A stretch of DNA of 64,000 nucleotides from Parietaria judaica (Eukaryota > Streptophyta > Magnoliopsida > Rosales > Urticaceae): NCBI GenBank assembly GCA_954871525.1, contig OX940868.1, positions 12,018,056-12,082,055 of the forward strand, given 5' to 3'. The position numbers were made by a program, and so were the translations under genes. The notes beneath the pieces were generated by a model. It was given only the letters and a program-made list of their open reading frames with translations, did no database searches and had not been told where the DNA came from. Shown here piece after piece: positions 11,945 to 25,200 of this stretch; positions within the stretch are counted from its first letter, which is position 1; every line of letters starts with the position of its first letter.

Positions 11945-12748
11945 GGGTTAATTGCGGCGAAAGTACCCAACTTTTGGTCAAATTCTCTGCTATGTATACA
12001 ACCTCCGTAAATAGCGGCAAAAGTACCCAAACTTGACCAAATTTGTGACCAAAGATTTGAATATGAAACGTGAAACAATTGCTACATAAATTTCAGTGTC
12101 TACAAAATGTTGGAAATGGGTTATTACAAGATGATCATAGTTGAAAAAATGCATTAAGATTATAATCTAATGCTTCTCTTTTGAGATTATAATTTAATCT
12201 CTTTTCGTGCATTTTGTGCGCTACAAAAAGCGTGTTTTTATGATGAAAAAATAAGTTCAAATACTCGAATGATTACAAGTGCCCTACTGACTTACGTTTA
12301 CGAATGACCGATATCAAAGTACGTAGAGATTTGTTTAAATAGACAAGTAGACTATTAACTTATAACCAAGATGATACACAAAAACAATATGAAGAAATAA
12401 AAAGATGCTTCCATTGTCTTCTATAGAGTTAAATATTCATTATTGGTTATTATGAAAAAATAATTTAATTTTTTAAAAATAATTTAATTTTTTTTTAAAT
12501 AATTTTTTTTAAAATAATTTTTTTTATTTTTTTTAAATTATATTTTTAAATCATTTAATAAAATAATAATTACGTGGCATGCCACGTGGCGGCCAAGTGC
12601 CATGTGGCAAAGGCTGATTGCCACATAGGTAGATTTTCTCGGTCAACTCCCAAATGCCAAGTTTGGGTACTTTTGCCGCCATTTACGGAGGTTTTATACA
12701 CAGTAGAGAATTTGACCAAAAGTTGGGTATTTTTGCCGCAATTAACCC
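11945..12748. mobile_element. Mutator-like MITE (804 bp) with long TIRs and 9-bp target duplication
   Basis: The ends are GGGTTAATTGCGGC (11945) and its inverse GCCGCAATTAACCC (to 12748). The inverted similarity continues for about 105 bp on each side and includes AAGTACCCAAACTTG-type words. TTATTTTTA lies directly outside both ends (11936-11944 and 12749-12757). Long TIRs with a 9-bp target duplication are typical of the Mutator (MULE) superfamily. It has no coding capacity, so it is non-autonomous. It sits about 350 bp to 1.2 kb upstream of the AMT start codon. Confidence 0.85.
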
Positions 12749-13638
12749 TTATTTTTATATGACGAATTAAAAAGATGGTGTCGTCATGCTCTATTCATTT
12801 TCTATTAATTTGTGAATTAAATTGACTGAACTTGGAAACTCCGGTATATTTTCATGAAGTCATGAGCTCGAACTCTCTGAGTCGTAAATGTGTGTCCTTT
12901 TATATATGTACACTTGATTAATAATATCATATATATATATATATTACATTAAATATATCTAAAATTGACTAATAGTGTCATTACATTTTAAAATAAAATA
13001 AAATTTGACAGCTTGCTGAGAAATATGTTTTTAGTAACGGAAGTAATTTTACTTTCTTCATATAATGATCTCTTGAACTAAGGTCACAACTATTTTAACA
13101 TAGCAATTTATTTGCAAAATCAGAACTCTAATATCTCGAAGAAGACTTGGATTGTTGTGTTTTTATCTTGTTATCAGTTACACATTAAGAATTCATAATT
13201 TGGTATTGGTCGCTCCAATATACAATTTTAATTTAGATTGTTTAAAGTTGTTGATAAACTTCTGTCGAAGATATATATTTTGAAATTTAAGAGCAATTTT
13301 TTTATTATTATTATTATTATCACGATAGAATGATGATCTATTAATTGTTATCCTATAGTTTTAGTTAAAATCCCTCACTATGCAGGACGGGATCCCCGTG
13401 TACCGTGGGATTGGGCCAAAGATCGTGGAGAGTTATTGTTACCGTTCAATTGTTTTATTTTCTTCTGATAAATAAGTTCTGTTAAGATTTTGAGGATTAG
13501 TTATTTTTTTAAATGCAGAAAAAGTACCTAAAAGTTAGATGATTTATGTTTATATTTTTTATTGCGGCAAAGGTATAAAATGTATAAAATATGACTTACG
13601 TTGGTATCCACTTTATTCCGTTAATTATATTTTGTTAA

Positions 13639-13652
13639 GCGCCACGTGGCGC
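13639..13652. repeat. 14-bp perfect palindrome with G-box core
   Basis: GCGCCACGTGGCGC is its own reverse complement and contains CACGTG. The surrounding text (about 13500-13660) has GCGGCAAAGGTA-like words resembling MULE subterminal sequence, so it may be a transposon remnant rather than a control site. Confidence 0.5.
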
Positions 13653-13815
13653 ATAGTAAGTGTTTCATAGTAATATTATTATTTTTATATTGAATTGTTA
13701 ATATTTATATCACTTGAGACATATATACTTTTATAAGAAAAAAGTGTATCTTATAAATTAAGCGAATTATTAATTTAGCTAGTCCATCTCAGGTCTAGAA
13801 CGGACATAAATATTT

Positions 13816-14183
13816 TGTGATGATGTGGCTTTAAAAAAATGGGTCCCATTTGTGGGTGCTTATAAAGTATAACATTTTAGTTTTATGAAGAAATGAGAGA
13901 GTGAGAATAAGGTGCGAGAACTTCTTGAGAGAGAATCATACAGAGAAAAGAGAAAACTTTGAGTGCTTGTAATCTTTGTAATCTCGGATTGATTTGATTA
14001 GTGAAACCGCTCTCCTTGCAAGAAGTAGGACATTTGATTCAGTCCGAACATGGGTAAATTCTCTTGTCTCCATCTTTTATATTTCCATCGATTGATTGTC
14101 TGGGATTTGAGCCACGGAGGCTATATATACATATATGCTAGTATACTATCCGTAATCCGCAGGTATCTGACCCCGAAACATCA
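13816..14183 (+). repeat. 5' LTR of the Tork-like copia element
   Basis: 368 bp, direct repeat of 18351-18718 with scattered substitutions. Confidence 0.88.
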
Positions 14184-14299
14184 AAACAAATTGGTATCGA
14201 GAAAAGTTGGGTTTGAAATTTGGGGATTTTGTGTTGAGGATTCCTGCACACGCTAAATGTTTGACAATTGTTTCGTTGGAGCTTAGTGGTTGTTTTGTG

Positions 14300-15066
14300 A
14301 TGGCGTCGACTTCAAAAGTTGATATTGAGAAGTTTGATGGCTCAAATGACTTCGGGTTGTGGAAAGTGAAGATGTTGGCACATCTTGGGAATTTGGGTCT
14401 TGGTAAGGCTCTTGTTGGTGCGGATAAACTCCAGCGACGTGGGCCGCGGCGAAGAAAGAAGAGGTGTTGGAAAGGGCTTTCAATACTTTGATTCTTAGTC
14501 TCGATGAAGAGGTGTTGCGGGAGGTTATACGGTGCACAACGACGGCCGAGATATGGTTGAAACTAGCATTACTTTACATGACGAAGACTTTGTCGAGCCG
14601 GTTGTTTCTCAAGGCGCGGTTTTTCACATTCAAGATGGCGGAAGGAAATGATTTAATGGAGCATCTTGACGAGTTCAACAAGTTGATCGTTGATTTGGAA
14701 AACATTGACGTGAAGTACGATGACGAAGATAAAGTTTTGGTTTTTCTTTACTCTTTGCCGAGGTCGTACGAGCACATGGTTAACATTCTTCAACATGGAA
14801 GAGAATAAATTACTCTTGACGAAGTTTTTGGAGCTTTGAAGTCAAAGGAACACAAACGGCGGATAGAAATGGATAGTATTAGCGGAGATAGCTTGGTTGT
14901 GGCTCGGGGTAGATCCGACAAGGAAGACTTTAAGGAAAAGAAAAAGGTACGGTCAAAGTCTCGGGGTTCAAAAAAGGTCTTCAAGTGTTACTCTTGTCAC
15001 GAGAAAGGACACATGAAGAAGAATTTCCCGAATCGAGGAGATCGGACGACCAATAGAAGAGATTGA
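14300..15066 (+). pseudogene. copia gag remnant
   Basis: The frame starts MASTSKVDIEKFDGSNDFGLWK at 14300, the usual start of a Tork/Tnt1 gag. It shifts frame between about 14440 and 14464, continues as LSLDEEVLREV through LPRSYEHMV, meets a stop at about 14806, and resumes with the lysine-rich stretch before the nucleocapsid knuckle. The knuckle reads CYSCHEKGHMKKNF (about 14989-15030): the fourth metal ligand, normally Cys, is Phe. A nucleocapsid with that change should not bind zinc normally. Confidence 0.82.
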
Positions 15067-18000
15067 GAGGCGGCGGTTGTTCAAGAAGATGTTGACGGAT
15101 ACGAGAGCGCCGATATTCTCGTAGTCTCCACCGTTCACTCCGAAAAACGATGGATCATGGACTCCGAAGGCTCATTTCATATGACACTGAATGAGAGTTG
15201 GTTTGAGAGCTACGTGAAAGTCTAGTTAGGCGACGTGACTCTCGGGAATGGCTTTCCATGTAAGGTGGTGGGAATCGGTACGGTGCGGATTAAGGCGCAC
15301 GATGGAATGGAGCGGATTTTGACAGAGGTACAATATGTCCCGGAGTTACAAAGAAACCTCACTTTACTTGGATACTTGGACCAACATGGTTATTCTTGGA
15401 AAGGTGAAAATAATGTCTTGACGATCAAGAAGGGTTCTCTAGTTGTATTGAAGGGATTTAGAGAGCGTAACATTTATATTCTTCAAGGTAGAACCGTGGT
15501 CGGTAACGTGGCGGCGATTATGGAGCCGCGAGAGACATCTTTGGTGAGCCTTTGGCACAAGAGGTTGGGTCACGCAAGTGATGGAGGTTTGAAGGAGTTG
15601 AGCAAGCAATGTTTATTTGGGGTGAAAAACTTGGTGAATTGGAGTTTTGTGAAAATTGCATCTACGGCAAGACCACGAGAGTGAAGTTTACACGATCCGT
15701 GGAAGTGACACGGGAGACATTGAGTTATGTGCACTCGGATTTGTGGGGGCCGTCAAGGACGGGAACTTTAGGGGGAGGCCGGTATTTCATAACGTTCATC
15801 GACGATTGTTCTCGGAAATTTTGGGTCTACGTTGTGAAGCATAAAGATGAAGCTTTTGGAAAGTTCAAAGAATGGAAGAAGATGGTAGAAAAACAAACGG
15901 GGAGAAAAATCAAAAAGCTTCGAACTGACAATGTTTTGGAGTATTTAGGTGATGAGTTCAACTGGTTCATCAAGGATGAAGGAATGGTTAGGCACAAGAC
16001 CGTTCAGAAAACCCCACAACAAAATGAACTTGCGGATCGGATCAATCGGACATTTTTTGAGAGGGTACTATGTATGTTATTTGAGGCCTTCTTACGGAAG
16101 AGGTTTGGGGGGAAGCCGTGAATACGACGGCTTACTTGATAAACCGATGTCCATCGGTGGCGTTGAATCGCAAGACACCAAAAGAAGTGTGGAATGGTTC
16201 TCCACCGAAGCTCGACAACTTGAAGGTATTTGGTTCCGTGGCGTACATGCACCAAAGAGAGGGAAAACTTGATCCACGAGCAAAGAAGTGTATTTTTGTC
16301 GGATACCCTGAGCGTGTGAAGGGTTGGAAGCTTTGGTATAGAGATGGAAAAGCATCAAAATGTGTCATTAGCCGGGATGTTGTCTTTAGAGAGACCGACT
16401 ACTCCATGAAAATGGCGACTCAAGAGGCTAAGGATAGCATGGGGTTAGCTAAGGAAAAAGCCAAAATTTAGGTGGAGCTATTGGGGAGATGTAGTGACGA
16501 GAGGGATAATAAAGGTGAGGCTAGTGGTAGTAGTCACTTGGAAGAAATTGAAGAGGAAGGCGGTGAATTTTTGGATAAAAGCCTAGACTCGTATCAATTA
16601 GCAAGAGACCAGTGTATAAGAGAAACCCGAGCTCCAAAAAAGTATGGTTACTCTGATTTAGTTGCTTATGCAATGGTTGCCGCGAAGGAGTTAGAAGACT
16701 CGGAACTGAGATCGTATCGGGAACCGATAATGGGCAAAGATAAAGAGTTATGGAAATTTGCAATGAACGAAGAAATGTCATCGCTTGACAAGAATGAGAC
16801 ATGGGTACTTGTGGACAAGCCTAAGAATCAATGGGTTGTTGGTTGTAAATAGGTTTTCAAGTAGAAGGAAGGCATTGTTGGGTTTGAGAAGCCGAGGTGT
16901 AAGGCGAGATTGGTGGCTAAGGGGTTCACGTAAAGAGAAGGGGTCGACTTCAACGAAATCTATTTCCCCATGGTGAAGCATACATCTATTCGGGTTTTGC
17001 TTGCTACAGTCAATCGATTTGACTTGGAGCTTGAACAAATGGTTGTAAAGACCGTGTTTCTTTATGGAAATCTTAATGAGAGAATCTAGATGGCTCAACC
17101 GGAAGGATTTATGAAGGTTGGAGATGAAGATAAAGTGTGCCTTCTTAGGAAATCTCTTTATGGCTTGAAACAATCCCCGAGACAATGGTACTTGAGATTT
17201 GATGATTCATGGTGCGAAATGGGTTATCACGAAGCAACTTTGGTAGTTGTGTTTATCTCAAGCGGGTTGATAGTTGTGAAATATTCTTATTGCTATATGT
17301 TGACGACATGTTAATAGCGTCAAAGAACAAGAATGAAGTCGAAAAAGTGAAACGGCTTTTGGGTTGTGAGTTCGAAATGAAGGACATGGGACCGGCCAAG
17401 AAAATATTGGGGATGGAGATCACGCGTGATAGGAGACGCAATGTCTTATCTTTGTCGCAACGTGATTATCTTCGAAAAGTGGTGTCTAAGTTCGGGATTT
17501 CGGAGGAAAAGGCGGTACAAACACCTTTGGCGGCTCATTTCAAACTTTCCGCGAGAATATCGCCAAAGACCAAGGAGGATAAGGCGAGTATGGAGCGGGT
17601 TCCCTATGCGAGTGACGTTGGGAGTCTTATGTATGCCATGGTGTGCACACGACCAGATTTAGCTTATGCGGCTAGCCTTGTGAGTCGGTTTATGGCCAAC
17701 CCGGGAAGAAAAAAATGGGAGGCAACGAAGTGGGTCCTTCGATTTATCAAGGGGACTTTGGATTTCGGTTTACTCTACAAGCGGGTGAATGAAGATCAAG
17801 CGAAATTGAGAGGCGCTTTTGGATGCGGATTTTGCGGGTGACTTGGACAAGAGACGGTCGTTGGCCGGGTATGTATTCACTTTATTTGGTTGTGCGGTGA
17901 GTTGGAAAACACAATTGCAACCAGTGGTAGCGCTTTTTACGGTGGAGGCCGAATACATTACCGCGACGGAAGGCGTGAAGGAATCACTTTGGTTAAAGGG

Positions 18001-18275
18001 ATTGATCGGCGAGTTCGGGATTACACAAAGTGATGTGTAGTTGCTTTGTGATAATCAAGGCGCGATACACTTAACCAAGAACCAAATGTTCCATGAGCGG
18101 ACGAAGCATGTCGACATAAAGCTACAGTTCATTCGAGATGTGGTCATGGAGGGCCGTAGTTGTTAAGAAAGTTCACACGGACGACAATCCGACGGATATG
18201 GCTACGAAGCCAGTGACATGGATCAAGTTTCGACATTGTTGCGACTTGATCAACGTCGCAAAGTTGAGCAACTAG
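15067..18275 (+). pseudogene. copia pol remnant (protease, integrase, RT, RNase H)
   Basis: Protease: the active-site triplet reads DSE in WIMDSEGSFHMT (about 15152-15187), where DSG is expected. Integrase: the pre-integrase segment LWHKRLGHASDGG, then HSDLWGP and RTDNVLEY with the first two acidic residues; the third, normally Glu in PQQNGxAER, is Asp (NELADRINRT). RT: SLYGLKQSPRQW and LLYVDDMLIAS near 17290-17320. RNase H: MDADFAGDLDKRRSLAGY, then TKHVD and a stop at 18273. In-frame stops replace expected residues at about 16850, 16862, 16932 and 17087, several consistent with G-to-A change. Frameshifts lie near 15610, 16110 and 17200. Confidence 0.85.
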
Positions 18276-18350
18276 AGGAGAAGACGGAGAGCGGTTTGAC
18301 GAAGGTTCTCGGAGTGGTTCTCGATTCTTCTTAAAGACAAGGTGGATATT

Positions 18351-18718
18351 TGTGATGATGTGGCTTTAAAAAAGTGGGTCTCATTTGTGGGTGCTTATAA
18401 AGTCTAACATTTTGGTTTTATGAAGAAATGAGAGAGTGAGAATAAGGGGTGAGAACTTCTTGAGAGAGAATCATAGAGAGAAAAGAAAAGGCTTTGAGTG
18501 CTTGTAATCTTTGTAATCTCGAATTGATGTGATTAGTGAAACCGCTCTCCTTGCAGGAAGTAGGGCATTTGATTTGGTCCGAGCCTGGGTAAATTCTCTT
18601 GTCTCCATCTTTTATATTTCCGTCGATTGATTGTCTAGGATTTGAGCCACGGAGGCTATATATACATATATGCTAGTATACTATCTGTAATCCACAGGTA
18701 TCCGACCCCGAAACATCA
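18351..18718 (+). repeat. 3' LTR of the Tork-like copia element
   Basis: 368 bp, same length as the 5' LTR. Both contain the TATA-like GGAGGCTATATATACATATATG. Confidence 0.88.
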
Positions 18719-19004
18719 CAAAATATTGTTTAATCATGGTTATTAACATCGAATTTCTACTCTAATGTGTGGTAGTACGTTTGTGTGAGTCTTCTCCTTT
18801 TTTCAAAAGTGGGTGACCCCAAGGGCCAAAACACTAGTTTCAATACAGACACTATCAAACTTTTGTATCTTATCCATCTAGGATTCTTAGAGGAGAGGTG
18901 TTAATGGCGAAAAATAGATCAACACTAAAGCGGTCCAATCTCCGCTTAGTGGTCAAATCGGGCTTGAAGCTTGATTCTTCGTTCTTGATAGGCCAAAATA
19001 TTTA

Positions 19005-19250
19005 CCGGAGTTGACGCCTCCATCTCCATCTTCGTTCCTGAGAAAACGAGAAAATGTGAACTTAAGGGGGAACAGAGGAAGTGCCTCCACATCCACTTTC
19101 GACACTCAACATTAATAGGGTATTTAAGTCAAGAGTTTAGAAAACAGGAAAACAGAGGTTTTATCATTCTAAAGAGCGTTTTTTAGTGGTTCTGAGTTAC
19201 CGTTTTGATTGAAATGAGCTTCTATTTATAAAAGGGTCCAAGGAGCTCTT
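19005..19250. repeat. Divergent LTR-like remnant related to the solo LTR at 4271-5831
   Basis: Shared words in the same order: CACTCAACATTAATAGGGTATTT against CGCTCAACATTAGAACGGTATTT, and GAGCTTCTATTTATAAAAGGGTCCA against GAGCTTCTATTTATAATAGGATCCA. This is the TATA-like zone of the solo LTR. Ends were not found. The rest of 18719-21418 is AT-rich, with short frames (for example 19398-19667) that show no domain. Confidence 0.5.
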
Positions 19251-21268
19251 AGTAATCAATAACTACCAGTGTTTTTTTTTCTAAGATTTCTCATATCCCC
19301 GTAAGCAAAAATTCCGAGAATCCTAGAAACATGATCTAGATGACATTGCTAATATTAAAACCAACCGGATAAGAATTAATTCTCTACAAAACGCTTCTTG
19401 TATCCTCTTCACGAACGGATCTCCACGTGCTCGTCGGAGATGAATGCCTTACTAAGATCTCATTCTTTAGTCGATCACAAGTTGTCCAATATGCATGGTT
19501 CTCTACACCGTACACCACGTCATCTAACAAAACACCTTAGAGACCGGAAATCACCACGTCGGGATACTAGCTCTTCATTAGTTATTGGAAACATGCAAAG
19601 ACATTCACGGGAGCTAGAAGAATTCAATCTCCTCTTTTGGAATAGGAGTACGCAAAGTCTGGGCTAAGGAGAGAGAGAGAAAACACGAAGCTTCATAAGC
19701 ATATGTTATTGTGTAATGAATGACTTAATTACCTTTTTGTTTTGTCTCCATTTATAGGAATAGAGTTTAGTGTGACTAATGAGCTTTATAAATCATATTA
19801 ATCAAGCCCATTTAATCACAATAGTTATCTCATGAATTGATTTATAAATTCATATGGGCCCATGTGTGTCAATCTGTAATATTTGGGCATTTATGACATA
19901 AAGTTTCTATAATTACATTATTAAGTTTTTGAACAATTAAGATATTGCTTGTGCGATGCTCGATGATGCTCGATGAGCAATGCTTTTAATAAGCTATTTC
20001 AAATTATTTTAAAATATATTTTTGAGCTCATTTTTTAGGAAAAAATTGGACTTTCACTTCTTTTTTTCTTTTTTCGAAACCATTCTCATTGATTTTTTGA
20101 GCCGAGTCCCGTTGACCTTCTTCGGGCCAGGGCAGGGTCGCTTTTTTGGACTTTTTAATTGTTTTGGTCTCTTGATTGCATTTGTTGAGTTGGGTCTAAA
20201 TTGTCAAAGCTGTAAAAAAAAAAAAATACTCATAACAAACAAGAGATATACCAAGTACAAAACAAAATTTAACATAACTGGATTACAAGTTTCAACAATT
20301 CCTGACATTTATGTTCACGAGTCTGATCTTTTAAATTATTGCACTACCTCTTATCCATTTGTTTGAATGTATAACCATTCCAAGAAGTCTACTAGAAATC
20401 TAGATTATTTTTTTCTTCTTCTATTTTTTTAAATGTAAATAATACTCGACACAACACATCAAATTCAAGGCGCTTGTCTAATTTCTTACTTTACAAGCTA
20501 TTTATTCACTTTAAATGAGAATCTTTGAATATTGGAAACTGCAGTTGATGATTAAATAGTCTTCTAAGATGCCATTATAGCCAAGACTCAGTTGACTCAT
20601 TCTTAAGTCTCCTATATAAACTAAAAAAGGCTTTAAAACATCTTAATTATTTGTTAGAATATATGATATCTTATTATTCAACAATAACCCGTCAAGATTC
20701 TTCTATATTGTTTAGTACCAAGTAATGACCCGACACACGTAATCATATTTGGATAGCTTGATGAACTAACAAACTTAATTAAAATATCTCTAAAATTATT
20801 CATACTAAATTTAAATTTAAAAATTAACTATCAAAGTCACTAATAAAATACCAATTATGAATCACACACTAACATAAAGCTTGTCCTTCTTTAGTCGTTC
20901 AAACTGATTCAGTCAATATTAATAACAAAAATAATTAAAGTTATTCAAGAAGAAAAAGCATAGAAATGACAAGAAGTAAAATAGTATTTTTCGTTGTTAG
21001 GAAGCTTCTTCTGGACATAAAAAGGCACACTAACACAACTGACTAGTTGATTGCACTTGCACGGGATCAATTCCAGTTCCAATCGGGCCGCTTATAAAGG
21101 CTTGGTTAATTAAGTACTTCAAGAGCGTATTACTACTCCGAATCCGATCGAATCATCAACACCGTTTTGTCTCGGCTCTCTTAATTGGATTTGTATTACA
21201 CACTAAACCCACAACACAAATTTGCAATGGTAATCCTTATAGCCTTTTAACTTGCAATTTCTCAACAA

Positions 21269-21272
<4 letters not shown>

Positions 21273-21337
<65 letters not shown>
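21273..21337. repeat. AT dinucleotide microsatellite
   Basis: About 32 uninterrupted AT units just beyond the 3' end of the Nudix gene. Confidence 0.95.
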
Positions 21338-21338
<1 letters not shown>

Positions 21339-21418
21339 CTGACCATAACACTGCATTCTTGGTAGAGAAATCTACATAAATGGAAAGTCTCCAAGCATCT
21401 CAAACGATTAAGTTTGAG

Positions 21419-22172
21419 CTACATATTTTGCAGTTGTTGGAAATCAGGGAGATGATTTGGTTGAAACCACGGAGGTGTTTGGTAGATTAAAGAGGCTGTT
21501 TTGACAAGAATACTTGCAGTTAAACCCCTGATGAGAAAAGTCCCCTTGTGATTCTGACTTGAATTCAAAGTTGTGGACGACATACTTGGAGCCCATCCAC
21601 TCTTTCTCTTCCAAACTGTGATGCTCTCGCTGCATTGAATAACTACTTAATTTAATGTCATATATATGACATGTGACTTTGCACTAATTAACTAATATAC
21701 CAAGGCATATTATTATAAACAGACTACTATTTGTCTACTTCAAGGCATTTAGATCAACTAGCTACAGCGAATGCCTAATTAAAACTTATGCAAGTATAAT
21801 AAATTATTTACCATTAAGTCTTTTCTACAGAAATAAAAAAAGAGTAATGATTTGTAGGGATAATCAATCACATATATTGGTTTTACTATTTTTGCCATTG
21901 TTTTTTCAAGTTGAGACGGTCGATCAAATGTAATGATAGATTGCATCAATTATGTTCGTTATTTATTCAAACAAGGATTTTTAGCGACAGAAGTGTTATG
22001 AAGTATAAAAAAAGTTTGCGGCATATTCCAAAATCAAATTAATACGGCAAAAATATCAAAAGGCAAATTTTTTTGTCCTGCCGTATGCTCCAAATTTTAG
22101 TATTCCATATCACTAGATTCACTACTAGTGTTGCTCCACAAACTTCTTGAAAATATTGAAATTAATAATAAT

Positions 22173-22212
<40 letters not shown>

Positions 22213-25200
22213 GTATTAATATTCAATTTGTACCCCTTATTGTTTTGAGTAACAAATTCGCAAAGATGTCACACAAAATAGGTATTAGACTTGTAAATTT
22301 TCCGTGAAAAGTGACAACTATATTCATTTTTTTTAGCCGTATGAGAAATTCTTAATAATATTAAAACTTAAAAGTGTAACTTCGTAAGTTCGCACTTAAA
22401 TATTCAATTAATGGTTATGTGTGGAGCTATATAAAAGTGAATTTCGATTTTATTTTGTGTCAATACCTTAAAAATAATACTTTATCAAGTTAGCCCAAAT
22501 ATCCCAAATTTCCATTGCAGAATAATATAAATGACATATATCTTGACAAACTTGTTTCATGAGCCCAATCATGTAAAGTTCATAATATTCAGATAGTGGG
22601 ATTTAGTTAAACCTACGCACTGTTTTTTTGTTTTTTTTGTTTTTTTTGTTTTTTTTTTATGGAAAAAATCAATATTAAAAAAAATATATGCTTAAAAATG
22701 AAACAAAAAAAGATATTTATTTTGGGGCTAAATAAACATAATAATTGTTGGGGGGCTAACTAAACATAATTATGGGTAAAATGAAAAACAAATAGGGTAA
22801 ATATTGAAAAAATTAAAAAAATATAGAGTAAATCTAAACGTTTTCAAGAGGCTTGAGGATACTACGACACCATAGTGATAACTTCGATATCTTTGCCGTC
22901 AATGTTTCTATTTAAATGTGTGTAAAATAATTTAATTAAAATATGATACTTTTGCCACGATTTTTTTTTTTTTTTTTTTTTTTGCAATTAAGATTGAAAC
23001 GTCGAAAGTGGATAAAAGAGGTATAGACGTGGATCTCAGATGTTGATACATGTCCCTTAACGAATTTAGCAAAATATTAAAATTTAGAACATACGGTAAG
23101 CAAAAAACATGACTTTTGTTACAATGATGGAATAAATTTGATTACTGAAAGAGAGTTCTGTACAATGAAGAAATAAATTTGATTATCGAGGCCATATGCT
23201 TAACACCTGCATGCCTCATCAGTACGATGAGTCCCATCCAAAATTTTCAAGGTTTACTAATAACATTTCCTAAAATCGTGGTAAACAAGGTAGAGGTGTT
23301 ACTTTCTAAAAGAATCGGCGCTCGTGATCCCAACGAATCCCGAATAACCAATTCAAATTTCACATGAAACTAAAGTAATGAATTCTTGTAAATAACTTTT
23401 TTCTTTACTTTTTAGATCACGATGATTCGAGATTTCTTAGTAATTCCACAATTGAGGATGAAAAAGTATTCAAGAAATCCCTTAAAAAAAGAGCGCGAAC
23501 CTGGATTAACATTTCCAATGGAACATCGAACAGAGCGTCGACTTCGTCGGTGTTAAGGGCAGGTTTAAAATCATCTACCCGACCCAATAGGCCAATGACC
23601 GGAATGACTTTGATAACATGATTCTGCAAAAAATTAAGAAATCTTTAAGCTTGTTAGATAACGCCATTAATTTATTGGAAATATTGTATATGACAAGAAT
23701 GACCAATTAATTAATATAAATTTAGGCTTAAAAAATGTAAAATATACATACATGTATGCATATAAAGGGGTCAAGATTAGCGACAACCCGAACCATTTTT
23801 GGCTCCAAACCAATCTCTTCGAAAGCCTCTCTCACTGCCGTTGCTGAATAATCTGCATCTGTCTCATCCATTTTCCCACCCGGCAATGCAACATCTCCTA
23901 TACATTTTCCACCTAATAAATTACCATATATATATATAAAAAGAGAATAAGATTATAGATAGCCACTTATGAGTCTAGTCATTTTCAATTTTTATATGTT
24001 TGTACTCAGAACATAACAAAATTTATAACATAAACATTGTTTGTTTGTAATAAACTTTTGCCTGATATTTTGTTTTCGGTATTACTAAATAATTATTTAT
24101 GTAACAATAATATTCTTTCACAATATATTACCGATATACTAATAAATTCTATACCAACAAGGGGCATGTGTTTGTTATGGTTAAGAGAGAAAATAGTGGC
24201 ATAAATATCATTAAGCCATCGAAAGTTACATGCATATCACAAAAGTTAAAAAAACAATTTAGAAAATATCTTAGGTATTCAAAATGGGACTTTTGTTTGT
24301 TTAGAAAATATCTCAAGATCCGAGGGACAGGAACACCAGACACACAGACGGACCAGTCATTCCCAAGGAAATCTAACCCAGCCAAAAAAACACTACCAAG
24401 TTGATAAAAACAGTGTAAAGCCCAATATATTATATATTAAAAAAAAGGCCAGTAAGGGTTTAGGGTTAAGGGTTCAAATACCCTCTTTTCCTCCCCCTAT
24501 TCTCTTTTTCTCTCTCCTTCCTACCGTACCTCTCTCTCTTCTCGAAATTTCTCCCTCAACCAAAGTTCAAAGCTTGATAACTCGGTCACCGGAGCTCCGA
24601 TCGACGAGATCTTGGTACCGTTGGAAAGCTCACGAGGAGGTGAACAAGCTGCTGGGCGAAAGTTGACTGGAGGTTGTGGCGTTTGACCGGAGTTTTTGCC
24701 GGAAGGTGCGGGTTTAAAACTCTAGATCTTTTTAGTTTCAGTTTCATTTTAAGAAATCTAACACCGGAACCATGTTCATGGAGCTTATTAGAGTTTGTTG
24801 GTGGTGCCACCTCGGTGTCTCTCCCGTCAATCGTCGTCGTTGGCCGCCGTCGTCATTTTCCGATCTCGAAATTAATTTAGGGGTTTTGAAGCCCTCGTGG
24901 AGGAAATCGAAAGCCCTTGATCGGAATCGTCATCGGACTCTCGGTGAGCTCGAATTTCCTTGACGTAGTTTCTGATTTTGAGATGATCAAATTATGTGTA
25001 TTCTGGGTCTTGATTGATGAAATTGACCTCGCCTTTGTGTTTAGAATAGTCGGATTATGCTAGGAGAGGTATTACATTGTCGTATTGATGCTCGTCTTGC
25101 TGTCTCATTTTGTGTGCCCGACGGAATTCGGCTAAGGTTTTCAATTGACAATTTAAATTCCAATCTTAGTAGTATTTGACTTATGGATGGTATCAGTGTT

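Larger units (their letters stand above)
13816..18718 (+). mobile_element. Ty1-copia retrotransposon, Tnt1/Tork-like, degraded, both LTRs present
   Basis: Two 368-bp LTRs (13816-14183 and 18351-18718) start TGTGATGATG and end GAAACATCA. A primer-binding site resembling TGGTATCGAG (14192-14201) follows the left LTR, and a purine-rich ACAAGGTGGATATT precedes the right one. The order gag, protease, integrase, reverse transcriptase, RNase H is that of copia elements, and the RT/RNase H text resembles Tnt1. The 5-bp flanks do not match, though AAATATT lies 1-2 bases outside each end. Many stops and frameshifts show it cannot act on its own. Confidence 0.9.

Noticed and set aside
13808..18727. AAATATT as target duplication of the older copia element
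   Set aside because: The repeats are 1-2 bases away from the LTR ends and the directly adjacent 5-mers (TATTT and CAAAA) differ, so it was not called.
19398..19667. 89-codon frame
   Set aside because: No recognisable domain; it lies in repeat-like DNA downstream of the LTR-like remnant.
21203..21403. 66-codon minus frame with a Tyr-Ile repeat
   Set aside because: It is the translation of the AT microsatellite.
23898..23912. Alternative Nudix exon 2 acceptor (TTATTAG|GTGGAAAA)
   Set aside because: It would insert extra residues before DVALPGGK; the TGTATAG|GAGATG site restores the family sequence exactly.
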